DNA of 64,000 nucleotides from Mimachlamys varia (lineage: Eukaryota; Mollusca; Bivalvia; Pectinida; Pectinidae). The first letter of the stretch is position 1. Each line of letters starts with the position of its first letter. Position numbers and translations under genes: made by a program. This document shows positions 54,003 to 64,000 of this stretch, piece by piece. The DNA lies in assembly GCA_947623455.1 (NCBI GenBank), contig OX392530.1:37355405-37419404 (forward strand). The letters run 5' to 3'. The notes below the pieces were generated by a model, which worked only from the letters and a program-made list of their open reading frames with translations, ran no database searches and was not told the origin of the DNA.

Positions 54003-54925
54003 GAACAAGAGGGCCAGATGGCCTGTATCGCTCACATGAATATTTTTTCAATCATGGGAAATATTCTCAATAAAAGTACTCCGCAGCTCTTTCTATGAAT
54101 TGAGCCTCCTTCGCCTAAGAATGTTCCAAACTAAAGGAAAGTTTATATTACTCTATCCCAAGATAATACTGATCAAATACCACCACCCAGGCCCTCATAG
54201 TGTTTCAGAAAAGGCTATTCAAAATATATTTACATATTTGACCCCGCGAATAGGTCAAACTAATATATATGAGGACACTTTAGATCACTCTGTCCATATT
54301 GCCAAGTACCATTCCTCTGGGTCCTATGCTTAATCGGGAGAGATTGTTTATATATTTGACACCTGTGACCTTGAATATAGATCAGAATCATTTATTTGAG
54401 AATAACATATACCGTTAGTACGTCATGCCAGTACCAGTGGGCCAACTGGTTATTATTTTTTTGGCTGATTCCCTAAACGCATACATTTCATCATTACATC
54501 AGGTAAATATGATATAGACTATAATTACAATCTCTTTGATGTTCTACCTATTGTCTTAAACATGTATGCGTTCGGGGAACACACCAATTTTTTTTTTACA
54601 TATATAACCACTATTTCGTAGAGAGTAGGTCAAAGCGATTTAAATGACGACAATTTATAATACTTCATGCTACTACCTACTAGCTAAGCATCAATGTTCT
54701 GGGCCCTTTGATTATTCAAGAGAATATTTTAAAATGATTTTAATATCTAACATCTGTGACCTTGAACTAACTCAGATGATTTATTTGAGCACATTTTGTA
54801 GTACTTATGCAAGGTACCTACTCGCCAATATCTCCACCCTGGATCCTTTGCCTATTCAAAAGATTTTGTTTAAACTTTTTTTTTCAAAGTTTGAACCTTG
54901 TGACGATGAAAGTAGGTCAATGTAA
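54003..54925. repeat. Dispersed repeat with two or three diverged modules
   Basis: It begins acaagagggccagatggcct gtatcgctcac and has repeated blocks ending in 'tgtgaccttgaa' plus 'agtaggtcaa' (54368, 54755, 54895). The word style is typical of a widespread bivalve repeat. Open frames here have no similarity. Confidence 0.6.
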
Positions 54926-54929
54926 TTGA

Positions 54930-56150
54930 TTTAATCCATTAACTCCACACACATCTTGTTAAAAACAACTCGAAAAACCTATATCATACTACTTAATCCC
55001 TACATTCTTGCAATAGTTAGTTGAGATTTAATAGAGACACAACTGAACTTGACTGCAAAACATAACCAGCAGTTATTAAAATATCATTTTATGTAATGTT
55101 GATCACGGGAAACATATATTACTGAAATTCCAGAGGTCACAGAAGGGTGGCAGCAATAGACGCAACAACTATCTATAGTTTTAGCGCTAAAAACCACCTA
55201 TCAACAGCCAGTACTGGGCGAATGCCCCGTGTAAGTCTGGAACCCGTGACTGACAGGTGGAGGGCTAGGGGCAGCAGAATGTCAGAGACCTTAACCACTT
55301 GGCCACCGCGGCCCCTGCAAACTGTGTGCAGTTTTATAATATTAAAATCTAAAAAATAACAACTATAACATCACAATGTACATAAAAACAGAAAAAAAAA
55401 CAGATCAACGAATAATTATTTATTTATTCATGGATACTATACATGTATCGATACTTTTCACTGAAATAATGCTATTTAGTCAAAGTTTAATTTCGTCTTA
55501 TGGATTTATGGAATATAAACTGTTTTGACGTCATCAAATGATAATACAAAGACACCGGGTAAAGTGTTACGTCACAAGAGAAACAATGTGGATGCATGAA
55601 GACTTCCAAAGGAAAAACTACCCGACGATTTTAAAATCTCATCCGAAACAAAAACTCAAATAAGATCGTATAAGTATGATTGGAATAAGTTTTCTCGACT
55701 GCTAAGTATCTCATAGCACCCGCAATTACATACAAATGGTATAATAGGCAAAGAAGAAATTCAAATAAAGACAGCATACATACGAGGATTTCAAATGTTT
55801 TGGAGCGATCGGCTCATGTACCGAAGCACAGACAAAAAACAAGACCTTACATTACCTATGTGTTTCCGTTTTATATGATACTTATAAACCGAGTTTGGAT
55901 TTAGAGGATTTCATATTTTTACAAATGTCTGGAGAGCCTAGCCTGTTGGCATTTAGACTCACTTAAAACAGTGTCAGAATAATTAATTGTAATGAATATC
56001 GTGAGAACAATCATTGATCAAATGAAAGTAAGCAATTGAAATACATATACATATGTAACACTGACCTATATTTAATAGCACCAAAAGTGGTTCTAATTAT
56101 ACATATAAAACAAAAATAAATATATCAACATGAATGAAACCAAATTAATT
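54930..56150. other. No gene; contains one SINE copy
   Basis: Apart from the tRNA-derived SINE at 55185-55316, AT-rich sequence without recognisable features. Confidence 0.4.
55185..55316 (-). repeat. tRNA-derived SINE (head region)
   Basis: On the minus strand: ggggccgcggtggccaagtg gttaagg (A-box-like TGGCCAAGTGGTTAAGG), then cacgggttccagac (B-box-like). The pattern resembles a Ser/Leu-type tRNA head of pol III-transcribed SINEs. Confidence 0.65.
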
Positions 56151-56654
56151 GGATGTTAAAATGGTATCGTACAGTAAAACCAAAAGCGTCTTTCGATCAT
56201 ACATCGCAATTGCATAAAATAAAACACGAATCACAACAAATATTCAGTACCCTTTTGTCGGCAATATTTTTGTTGAATATCAAAAAAGTGGTATACAATT
56301 TTTTTTTTATAACATATATTGAAAAATTAGTTCATAATATACTATTAATGATACGTGGGTGTCTTGATGAGGTAGAAACCGGAGTACCTGGAGAAAACCG
56401 ACGTCGTCGGGCAGGTGACCCCATAATTTTGCATGTCCGATTGTTTTGGTTTGGTTTAATTTTGTTTTACACCGTATTAACAGCTTTGGTAATTTCAGGG
56501 TGTTCCAGTTTTTAGATGGCGGGGAAAACCGGAGTATCATTTGTTTTCGTCAAAAAAGCTCATGGGAAAAGTTGATATTTTCGAAATGGTGGACAATCAA
56601 AAGTATTTTTATGGTATTTGAGCTTATTCGGGTAGTTGAAATGACAGAAAAATA

Positions 56655-56800
56655 CTCTTTCATGACCAAAGGTGTAAGATAGGGAAATTCCACACTCGGG
56701 ATGTTCTTTGGCAAAACCCTCGGCAAAGCCTCGGGTTTTACCAAATTTGAAAACCCCCCGTGTGGAATTTCCCTATCTTACACCCCTGGTCATGAAAGAG
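56655..56800. mobile_element. Small foldback element
   Basis: The left arm ctctttcatgaccaaaggtg through ccacac and the right arm gtgtggaatttccctatctt through catgaaagag are inverted copies of about 45 bp around an inner part that is itself partly complementary. Confidence 0.85.
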
Positions 56801-56806
56801 TCCTAT

Positions 56807-57345
56807 GGTACATGTACTTCACCCTTCCACTTAAATGTACACCAAAATTCGTTTTATTGTGATACACCATAGCCAGTTAGGCCGTTTCCAAAGTCAACAA
56901 TTCTCAAGCAACTTATGATCCATGCTCTAATTTCGCGCCAATAATCGTGCGCTCCAAACATAGTAACGTTACGTAATAGTGACGTCATAATATATTCACG
57001 TTGACCATCGCACCAAATTTGATAAAGCCCGGGCGAGTGGGCACTATCGTTTCTTAGTACATCACCTGACTAAATGCTGCCCTCCAATTGGCTATACACA
57101 TGGGTACTATGAAGCGATAGTGCCCGCTCACCCGGGCACTATCAATTTGGCACGATGTTCAACGTGAATCTATTATGACGTCACTATTAAGTTACGACAC
57201 TATAACGTCATGCTGCTATTCTGTTAGAAAATGGCTGCCTCTGGAAACGACCCGAAGCTGGCCGTGGTATAGCACAACAAAACGAGACTTTTTGTATACG
57301 TGTATATTTAAATGGAAGGGTGATGTACTAAATCCATTATGGCCC
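56807..57345. mobile_element. Large foldback element with arms of about 230-260 bp
   Basis: Left-arm words ttcacccttccacttaaatg, atagtgacgtcataatatat and gggcgagtgggcactatcg recur inverted on the right as cgatagtgcccgctcaccc, tctattatgacgtcactatt and catttaaatggaagggtgatg-like. Divergence is moderate. The centre is about 57062-57107. Confidence 0.8.
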
Positions 57346-57475
57346 TGTTGAGAGGGCACTATTGCCTCATAGTATTGCCTCGTGATGGAATAGTGCCCTC
57401 GCCTTCGGTTCAGGCACTATTCCATCCCTCGACAATACTATGAGGCAATAGTGCTCTCTCAACAGGGCCATAATA
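57336..57475. mobile_element. Second foldback abutting the first
   Basis: attatggccctgttgagagg gcactattgcctcatagtatt on the left pairs with caatactatgaggcaatagt gctctctcaacagggccataat on the right. Inner halves (gatggaatagtgcc / ggcactattccatc) also pair. Confidence 0.88.
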
Positions 57476-57489
57476 GAGAAATAGAACCA

Positions 57490-58250
57490 ATGTGTGTTGT
57501 CAATGGGAAGTCAGTATTCAGTCACGTGATGTACTAATAAAACCGGATGTCTACACATATTTGTTATTATTTGTGGCTTTATTTATGCCATCAAAGTTAC
57601 ATGTCTGGTTCAAAGATATATACATATTAGTAAAGGCAGTTGGGTTCTAAACTCGAAGAATGGTAATGGATTCTAGATCTAATGGGCGCTTGTATTATTG
57701 TGAAACTAATGTCTTTGTTTGGATGGTGGATGTTTGTTGATGTGTGAAAATGAATGTCTGATTGATATTACAATGATCAATAATGTGGAAGATAAATGTA
57801 AAGATGACACAATGCTATTTAAGTTTACAAAGATATAGTAGTCACAATTACATTAAAATAAAAATGCTTTGTCATGGCAAGAAATCAAATGTCATAATGA
57901 TGATTATGATGATGATTAAGAGGTTGTGTTGCTGCTGCTGCTGATGGTATGGTATATGATTCATTATTTTAAGTGACAGTGAGTGCGAATGCTGTTTCAT
58001 GTCTTTGATGTATGCATTAAAAACTTTTAAGAAACAAAAACGTCAAACAAATATAAATTATGCACGGTTGGAACATTACTTTCGCTCCAATAAACAATAT
58101 ATAAATACATTAAAATAAGTAATATTTGTACTTTTACAACATAACTTGTGGATTAACGGGCATTCAATCGTAGAAGTCTCTATCCTAACTACCTGGCCAA
58201 GATGGACTTCTATTACATCATAATGCAAAATATGTTTTGAGACCAGTATC
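57490..58250. other. No gene recognised
   Basis: AT-rich with short triplet runs (gatgat, gctgctgctgctgatgg) near 57900-57950. Confidence 0.4.
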
Positions 58251-61200
58251 AAACTGTAAAGTAAACTATGGCCATACTTGAGACTAGTATTAGCCTTTTA
58301 TTTAAACTGTGGCCACTATTGTCAGTAGTATTATAATGTTAACTAAACTGTTGCCACTATCGTCAATAGTATTAGAATGGTAGCTGTAAAATGATTGTGG
58401 AAGTATTGACGCTAGTATTGTAATTGTATGATGATTGTGGAAGTATTGACGCTAGTATTGTAATTGTATGATGGTTGTGGAAGTACATGTATTGGCGCTA
58501 GTAATGAACTGTATGATGATTGTGGAAGTATTGACGCTAGTATTGAACTGTATGATGATTGTGGAAGTATTGGCGCTAGTAATGAACTGTATGATGATTG
58601 TGGAAGTATTGGCGCTAGTAATGAACTGTATGATGATTGTGGAAGTATTGGCGCTAGTAATGAACTGTATGATGATTGTGGAAGTATTGACGCTAGTATT
58701 GAACTGTATGATGATTATGGAAGTATTGACGCTAGTATTGAACTGTATGATGATTGTGGAAGTATTGACGCTAGTATTGAACTGTATGATGATTGTTGGA
58801 AGTATTGACGCTAGTATTGAACTGTATGATGATTGTGGAAGTATTGACGCTAGTATTGAACTGTATGATGATTGTGGAAGTATTGACGCTAGTATTGAAC
58901 TGTATGATGATTGTTGAAGTATTGATGCTAGTATTGAACTGTATGATGATTGTGGAAGTATTGGCGCTAGTATTGAACTGTATGATGATTGTGGAAGTAT
59001 TGACGTTAGCATTGAACTGTATGAAGATTGTGGAAGTATTGATGCTAGTATTGAACTGTATGATGATTGTGGAAGTATTGACGCTAGCATTGAACTGTAT
59101 GATGATTTTGGAAGTACATGTATTGGCGCTAGTATTGAACTGTATGATGATTGTGGAAGTATTGACGCTAGTATTGTAATTGTATGATGCTTCTGGAAGT
59201 ATTGACGCCAGTATTGAACTGTATGATGATTGTGGAAGTATTGACGCTAGTATTGAACTGTATGAAGATTGTGGAAGTATTGACGCAGTATTGAACTGTA
59301 TGAAGATTGTGGAAGTATTGACGCTAGTATTGAACTGTATGATGATTGTGGAAGTATTGACGCTAGTATTGAACTGTATGAAGATTGTGGAAGTATTGAC
59401 GCTAGTATTGTAATTGTATGATGCTTGTGGAAGTATTGACGCTAGTATTGAACTGTATGATGATTGTGGAAGTATTGACGCTAGTATTGAACTGTATGAA
59501 GATTGTGGAAGTATTGACGCTAGTATTGAACTGTATGAAGATTGTGGAAGTATTGACGCTAGTATTGAACTGTATGATGATTGTGGAAGTATTGACGCTA
59601 GTATTGAACTGTATGAAGATTGTGGAAGTATTGACGCTAGTATTGAACTGTATGAAGATTGTGGAAGTATTGACGCTAGTATTGAACTGTATGATGATTG
59701 TGGAAGTATTGACGCTAGTATTGAACTGTATGATGATTGTAGAAGTATTGACGCTAGTATTGATCTGTATGATGATTGTGGAAGTATTGACGCTAGTATG
59801 GAACTGTATGATGATTGTGGAAGTATTGACGCTAGTATTGTAATTGTATGATAATTGTGGAAGTATTGACGCTAGTATTGAACTGTATGATGATTGTGGA
59901 AGTATTGACGCTAGTATGGAACTGTATGATGATTGTGGAAGTATTGACGCTAGTATTGAACTGTATGATGATTGTGGAAGTATTGACGCTAGTATGGAAC
60001 TGTATGATGATTGTGGAAGTATTGACGCTAGTATTGTAATTGTATGATAATTGTGGAAGTATTGACGCTAGTATTGAACTGTATGATGATTGTGGAAGTA
60101 TTGACGCTAGTATGGAACTGTATGATGATTGTGGAAGTATTGACGCTAGTATTGAACTGTATGATGATTGTGGAAGTATTGACGCCAGTATTGAACTGTA
60201 TGATGATTGTGGAAGTATTGACGCTAGTAGTGAACTGTATGATGATTGTGGAAGTATTGACGCCAGTATTGAACTGTATGATGATTGTGGAAGTTTTGAC
60301 GCTAGTATGGAACTGTATGATGATTGTGGAAGTATTGACGCTAGTATGGAACTGTATGATGATTGTGGAAGTATTGACGCTAGTATTGAACTGTATGATG
60401 ATTGTGGAAGTCTTGACGCTAGTATGGAACTGTATGATGATTGTGGAAGTATTGACGCTAGTATTGTAATTGTATGATGATTGTGGAAGTATTGACGCTA
60501 GTATTGAACTGTATGATGATTGTGGAAGTATTGACGCTAGTATGGAACTGTATGATGATTGTGAAAGTATTGACGCTAGTATTGTAATTGTATGATAATT
60601 GTGGAAGTATTGACGCTAGTATTGAACTTTATGATGATTGTGGAAGTATTGACGCCAGTATTGAACTGTATGATGATTGTGGAAGTATTGACGCTAGTAT
60701 TGAACTGTATGATGATTGTGGAAGTATTGACGCCAGTATTGAACTGTATGATGATTGTGGAAGTATTGACGCTAGTTGTGAACTGTATGATGATTGTGGA
60801 AGTATTGACGCCAGTATTGAACTGTATGATGATTGTGGAAGTATTGACGCTAGTATGGAACTGTATGATGATTGTGGAAGTATTGACGCTAGTATGGAAC
60901 TGTATGATGATTGTGGAAGTATTGACGCTAGTATTGAACTGTATGATGATTGTGGAAGTATTGACGCTAGTATGGAACTGTATGATGATTGTGGAAGTAT
61001 TGACGCTAGTATGGAACTGTATGATGATTGTTGAAGTATTGATGCTAGTAGTGAACTGTATGATGATTGTGGAAGTATTGACGCTAGTATTGAACTGTAT
61101 GATGATTGTGGAAGTATTGACGCTAGTATTGAACTGTATGATGATTGTGGAAGTATTGACGCTAGTATTGTAATTGTATGATAATTGTGGAAGTATTGAC

Positions 61201-61700
61201 GCTAGTATTGTAATTGTATGATGATTGTGGAAGTATTGATGCTAGTATTGAACTGTATGATGATTGTGGAAGTATTGACGCTAGTATTGAACTGTATGAT
61301 GATTGTGGAAGTATTGACGCTAGTATGAAACTGTATGATGATTGTGGAAGTATTGACGCTAGTATTGAACTGTATGATGATTGTGGAAGTATTGACGCTA
61401 GTATGGAACTGTATGATGATTGTGGAAGTATTGACGCTAGTACTGAACTGTTAACCAAACAGTTGGAAATTATTGATACTAGAATCACACCATTTACTAA
61501 GCTGTGGCCACAAGTCAAACTAGTTTCATATGGTAAACTACAGTGACCACTTATGAGACTAGTATCGAACGGTTGAAAGACATTGGCCGTCATGGAGATT
61601 GGTATGGAACAGTCGACAAAACGATGGCCGCACTGGCGACAGGTATTGTCCTATCCACTGAATTGTAGCCACGCTCGAACCTAGTTCAAACAAACTATTG
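58250..61700. repeat. 39-bp tandem array, about 78 units, with decayed edges
   Basis: The core at 58388-61450 has unit tgatgattgtggaagtattg acgctagtattgaactgta. A 40-bp variant ending 'gtattgtaattgta' shifts the frame and recurs with a 196-bp period in places (59841, 60037). Both edges hold more diverged relatives ('aaactgtggccactattgtc', 'agactagtatcgaacggttg'), so the homogeneous core seems to have expanded from an older family. The 39-bp length keeps all frames open (ELYDDCGSIDASI repeats); this is not taken as a gene. Confidence 0.92.
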
Positions 61701-62630
61701 CACAGAAAGTCAAAGTGTAGCCGCATTTGGGACTGTTTTTCTTATATTGACATACTTTTGTAGAAACGAATCAAAACACCGTTGGGACCATGCTTCATGT
61801 TCAACCTATGTACAATGGAGCTTAGACCGGCATGGTGATTTTTCCATAAAAAAAAAGTTCTTTTGAAAGACTTTCTTCTTCTCATCCATAACTCCCTTAT
61901 TCATTAAGATAGATGGTTGTTGAGTCAATGTATTCCTCCGTTGATTGGTATATAATACGGATATCCTCCTGAAATTATTAAAGCATACGAGTTTTCTTAA
62001 TAAATAATAAAAACATTTTTACAAAATGAAGGCATTCTTTTCATTAAAACGTGAATTAAATATAGATGGAATACATTTTACCCTAACATTGTTTTAAAGG
62101 AACATTATAATTTATATGATCAGTAATACCCTACGAGTATTTATATAGACATATTCTGTAAACAATAACGAATGGATTTAAATACATTGCCTTGGTTTCT
62201 CATTTAAACGAGGTGTAAATAAATAAGGCCTAATGTTTTTATTTTCTCAAAACAAACCAAGACACATTAAAACTATTAAAACTCTAAGTACAATTTCCTA
62301 CATTATTTGTTTATTCAGAAAAAGATTTTAAGTATAATGATGAAGAGTAACCATATTAAAAATGATTGCCAATCACTAATATCACTTATTTATCGGTTAT
62401 TTGTATCAGAAGAGGTTTGGTTTTATTTTGTTACATTTTTGTATTTTGTTTTTTACGTCCTTTTACACTTATCATCTACTTATTAATTAATATTTGAAAT
62501 ATAACGTATTTACATATTACATATAAATTGGATTACCCAGAACTAAATCAATTTCCACTCTAAAACCAAACTTTTATCTTTCAATTCAGAAAATGTAAAG
62601 TCACTTGAACAACAACAAAACTTATTTGTC
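61700..62630. other. No gene recognised
   Basis: AT-rich sequence. A T-rich block at 62400-62470 (ttggttttattttg, gttttttacgtcctttt) resembles the SINE-like ends at 4975 and 29085. Confidence 0.4.
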
Positions 62631-62633
62631 AAT

Positions 62634-62992
62634 TTAAAGGCCCAATATACGTAACTTCAGTAAATCCAGTTGATAACCATGCAAAAATAAGCCTAAAACT
62701 AAGTAAACCTAAGCGGTAACTTACAAGGAACTCTTGACAAAAAAATCCAAAGAATTGAAAATAATTCAGGTTGGGCCCACTTCAACAACAAACCGAAGGT
62801 AGAAGACGGTTCGAAATGAACGCGTGTTTACAAATAGCGTGTTTCAACTGCTGCTGTACCGGTAATCCCGAAAGAATTCAACTTGAATATTGCTGATATC
62901 AGTTAATCTTAACTAGATTTATAAATATAATAAGTTATTAGGCTTGATTTCCCTTCAAATTTTGCCGAAAGTTACGTATATTGGGCCTTTAA
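62634..62992. mobile_element. MITE with TTAAAGGCCCAATATACGTAAC ends
   Basis: ttaaaggcccaatatacgta actt at 62635 pairs with aagttacgtatattgggcct ttaa ending near 62992. It is about 360 bp and non-coding. The TTAA at both ends would fit a piggyBac-type target site (inference). Confidence 0.78.
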
Positions 62993-63050
62993 TAGAACAC
63001 AGACTTAGTTGCATTTCTATTTTACAATAAAATGTAACAAAAAACCAAAC

Positions 63051-63186
63051 CATTGTTTTGAAGGCGTCAGGTCGTCTGTTCTGGATTTCTCTGGCAGCAT
63101 TGAATACATCAATAACGTTATCAAGGTCCATTCGTTCAATAACAGCTTTGAGCAAGCAAAATGGAACACAATTGGTTTTTCCATCT
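63051..63186 (-). CDS. Internal exon of a second receptor tyrosine phosphatase (pseudophosphatase D2-like)
   Basis: This 136-nt exon lies between TACTTTACAG and GTTTGG, with the same length and phases as exon 29 of the main gene. It encodes RDGKTNCVPFCLLKAVIERM, then DLDNVIDVFNAAREIQ and NRRPDAFKTM. This matches the region after the CX5R Cys in receptor phosphatase D2 domains (x-D-G-x-x-R-T-x-x-F-C, VIDVF, RP--x-x-T). The Arg of CX5R is Asn, so catalysis is not expected. The gene lies on the same strand, upstream of the main gene, and most of it must lie right of 64000. The flanking exons were not found. Confidence 0.78.
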
Positions 63187-64000
63187 CTGTAAAGTAAATG
63201 AGCATTATTTAAATATTCGTATGATTTCGTAAAGCGGAAAATTACACCCAGAAATTTCAAAATATTACCTCTCCAATTAAATGTTTCTTGAAAAACCTGA
63301 AAAGAGTTTAAACTTTTAACTAAGACCATTTTCCGATATTTTATGTACATATAAATACCTATATGTTTACGCTCATATGAAGTAAATTTAAGTGTTTAAT
63401 ATCTTTATGTTTACTCCTTGAGACACCCCTGATTTGCTTTTAGTATACAGTGACTATTGATCAATATGACAATAATTTATCTCGAAGAACCATTAAGGCA
63501 ATTTTCCTAAGGCATGGCGCTCTCCATTCCTGTATCGTCACATTCTATCACACTTAGTGATAAAACAAAATCATCCCTCTGGATCGTTATATCAAAAGAC
63601 TCTTATCAAGAATCAGAATATATCTATGTAATTAAGATATACTGCACTTGTATATACGTTATTAAAAAGGTACATACTAATAGGTTAACAAAGTAAAAAA
63701 TAAAGCAAAAGGGATTGACATGTTACAAATCCCGATGAGCTATTTTTCTGAAGATGTCAGCCTTAATGCTCTTTTTCAAAGGATCCTAAGTTAGCCATGT
63801 AATTGTTTTATAGCCCATTAACAAGTTCAATATATTATAATTACAAAAATACATTCCGATTTTTATTGAGGTCTTTGAATAAAACTCATTCCAGGAAGTG
63901 AAATTTGGAGTGGCATCATTTAGGCGCCTTGTTGAACCTTAACATATTGCGATCCACAAATGCGTTTGTAAATGATATTCTGATTGGAAACAGGTTTAGT
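63187..64000. other. Intron of the second phosphatase gene or flank; no further exon confirmed
   Basis: A segment at 63597-63660 resembles 23837-23905 (tatatctatgtaatt core), suggesting a dispersed repeat. No additional phosphatase exon was identified before the window ends. Confidence 0.4.

Noticed and set aside
58452..61593. Possible 13-residue-repeat protein gene (plus or minus strand)
   Set aside because: Frame-shifting 40-bp variants break every frame, both strands are open, and no flanking exon or start context supports a gene.
62878..62892. Short exon QYSS-stop after the D2-like exon
   Set aside because: It has a plausible acceptor (ATATCAG), but it falls inside a MITE and lacks the rest of the QYxF helix.
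63510..63610. Minus-strand segment reading FDITIQRDDFVLSLSVIECD as another phosphatase exon
   Set aside because: No clear acceptor/donor pair and no matching conserved block; it adjoins a suspected dispersed repeat.

Overview
The window looks like nuclear DNA of an invertebrate animal, most probably a bivalve mollusc and perhaps a scallop. It is AT-rich and intron-dense, and packed with minisatellites, MITEs, mariner/Tc1 relics and tRNA-derived SINEs of a kind familiar from bivalve genomes. There are no bacterial operons, and nearly all open frames longer than 100 codons are artefacts of tandem repeats. The organism call is an inference; no marker gene is present.

One gene dominates. On the minus strand, 52460 down to at least 8136, I could read 30 consecutive coding exons with GT..AG borders and a reading frame that closes at every junction (4111 nt, about 1370 residues). 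They encode a cell-surface receptor: signal peptide (exon 1), a fucolectin/F5-8C-like sugar-binding fold (exons 2-3), sixteen EGF-like modules with one exon each, all phase 1-1 (exons 4-19), one transmembrane helix (exon 20), a basic then acidic and Ala/Pro/Thr-rich juxtamembrane region (exons 21-22), and a catalytic tyrosine phosphatase domain with KNRF, NILPYDHSRV, WPDHGVP, HCSAGVGRTG and MIQT motifs (exons 22-30). I did not find the last exon(s), the stop codon or a second phosphatase domain; they may lie left of 8136 or outside the window.

At the right edge (63051-63186, minus strand) lies one exon of a second receptor phosphatase. It has the same 136-nt length and phase as exon 29, but its CX5R Arg is Asn, so it looks like a pseudophosphatase D2 domain. 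This suggests a head-to-tail cluster of receptor phosphatase genes.

The introns of the main gene carry five different tandem arrays: 45-bp units (20.1-21.4 kb), 33-bp units (about 28.0-28.2 kb), 19-bp units (29.15-31.85 kb), 51-bp units (35.7-37.1 kb) and a roughly 13-kb array of 31-bp units (37.8-50.8 kb) with higher-order duplication and a truncated mariner inside. A sixth, 39-bp array (58.4-61.45 kb) lies upstream of the gene. The 51-bp array is a tandem amplification of the exon 4/intron junction, so it carries many copies of the real 5' splice site. The 19-bp array carries GTAAGT in most units on the transcribed strand. The 31-bp array carries CAG|GTGTGT. The remaining intron and flanking space holds MITEs, foldback elements, SINE-like copies and a degenerate Tc1 transposase.
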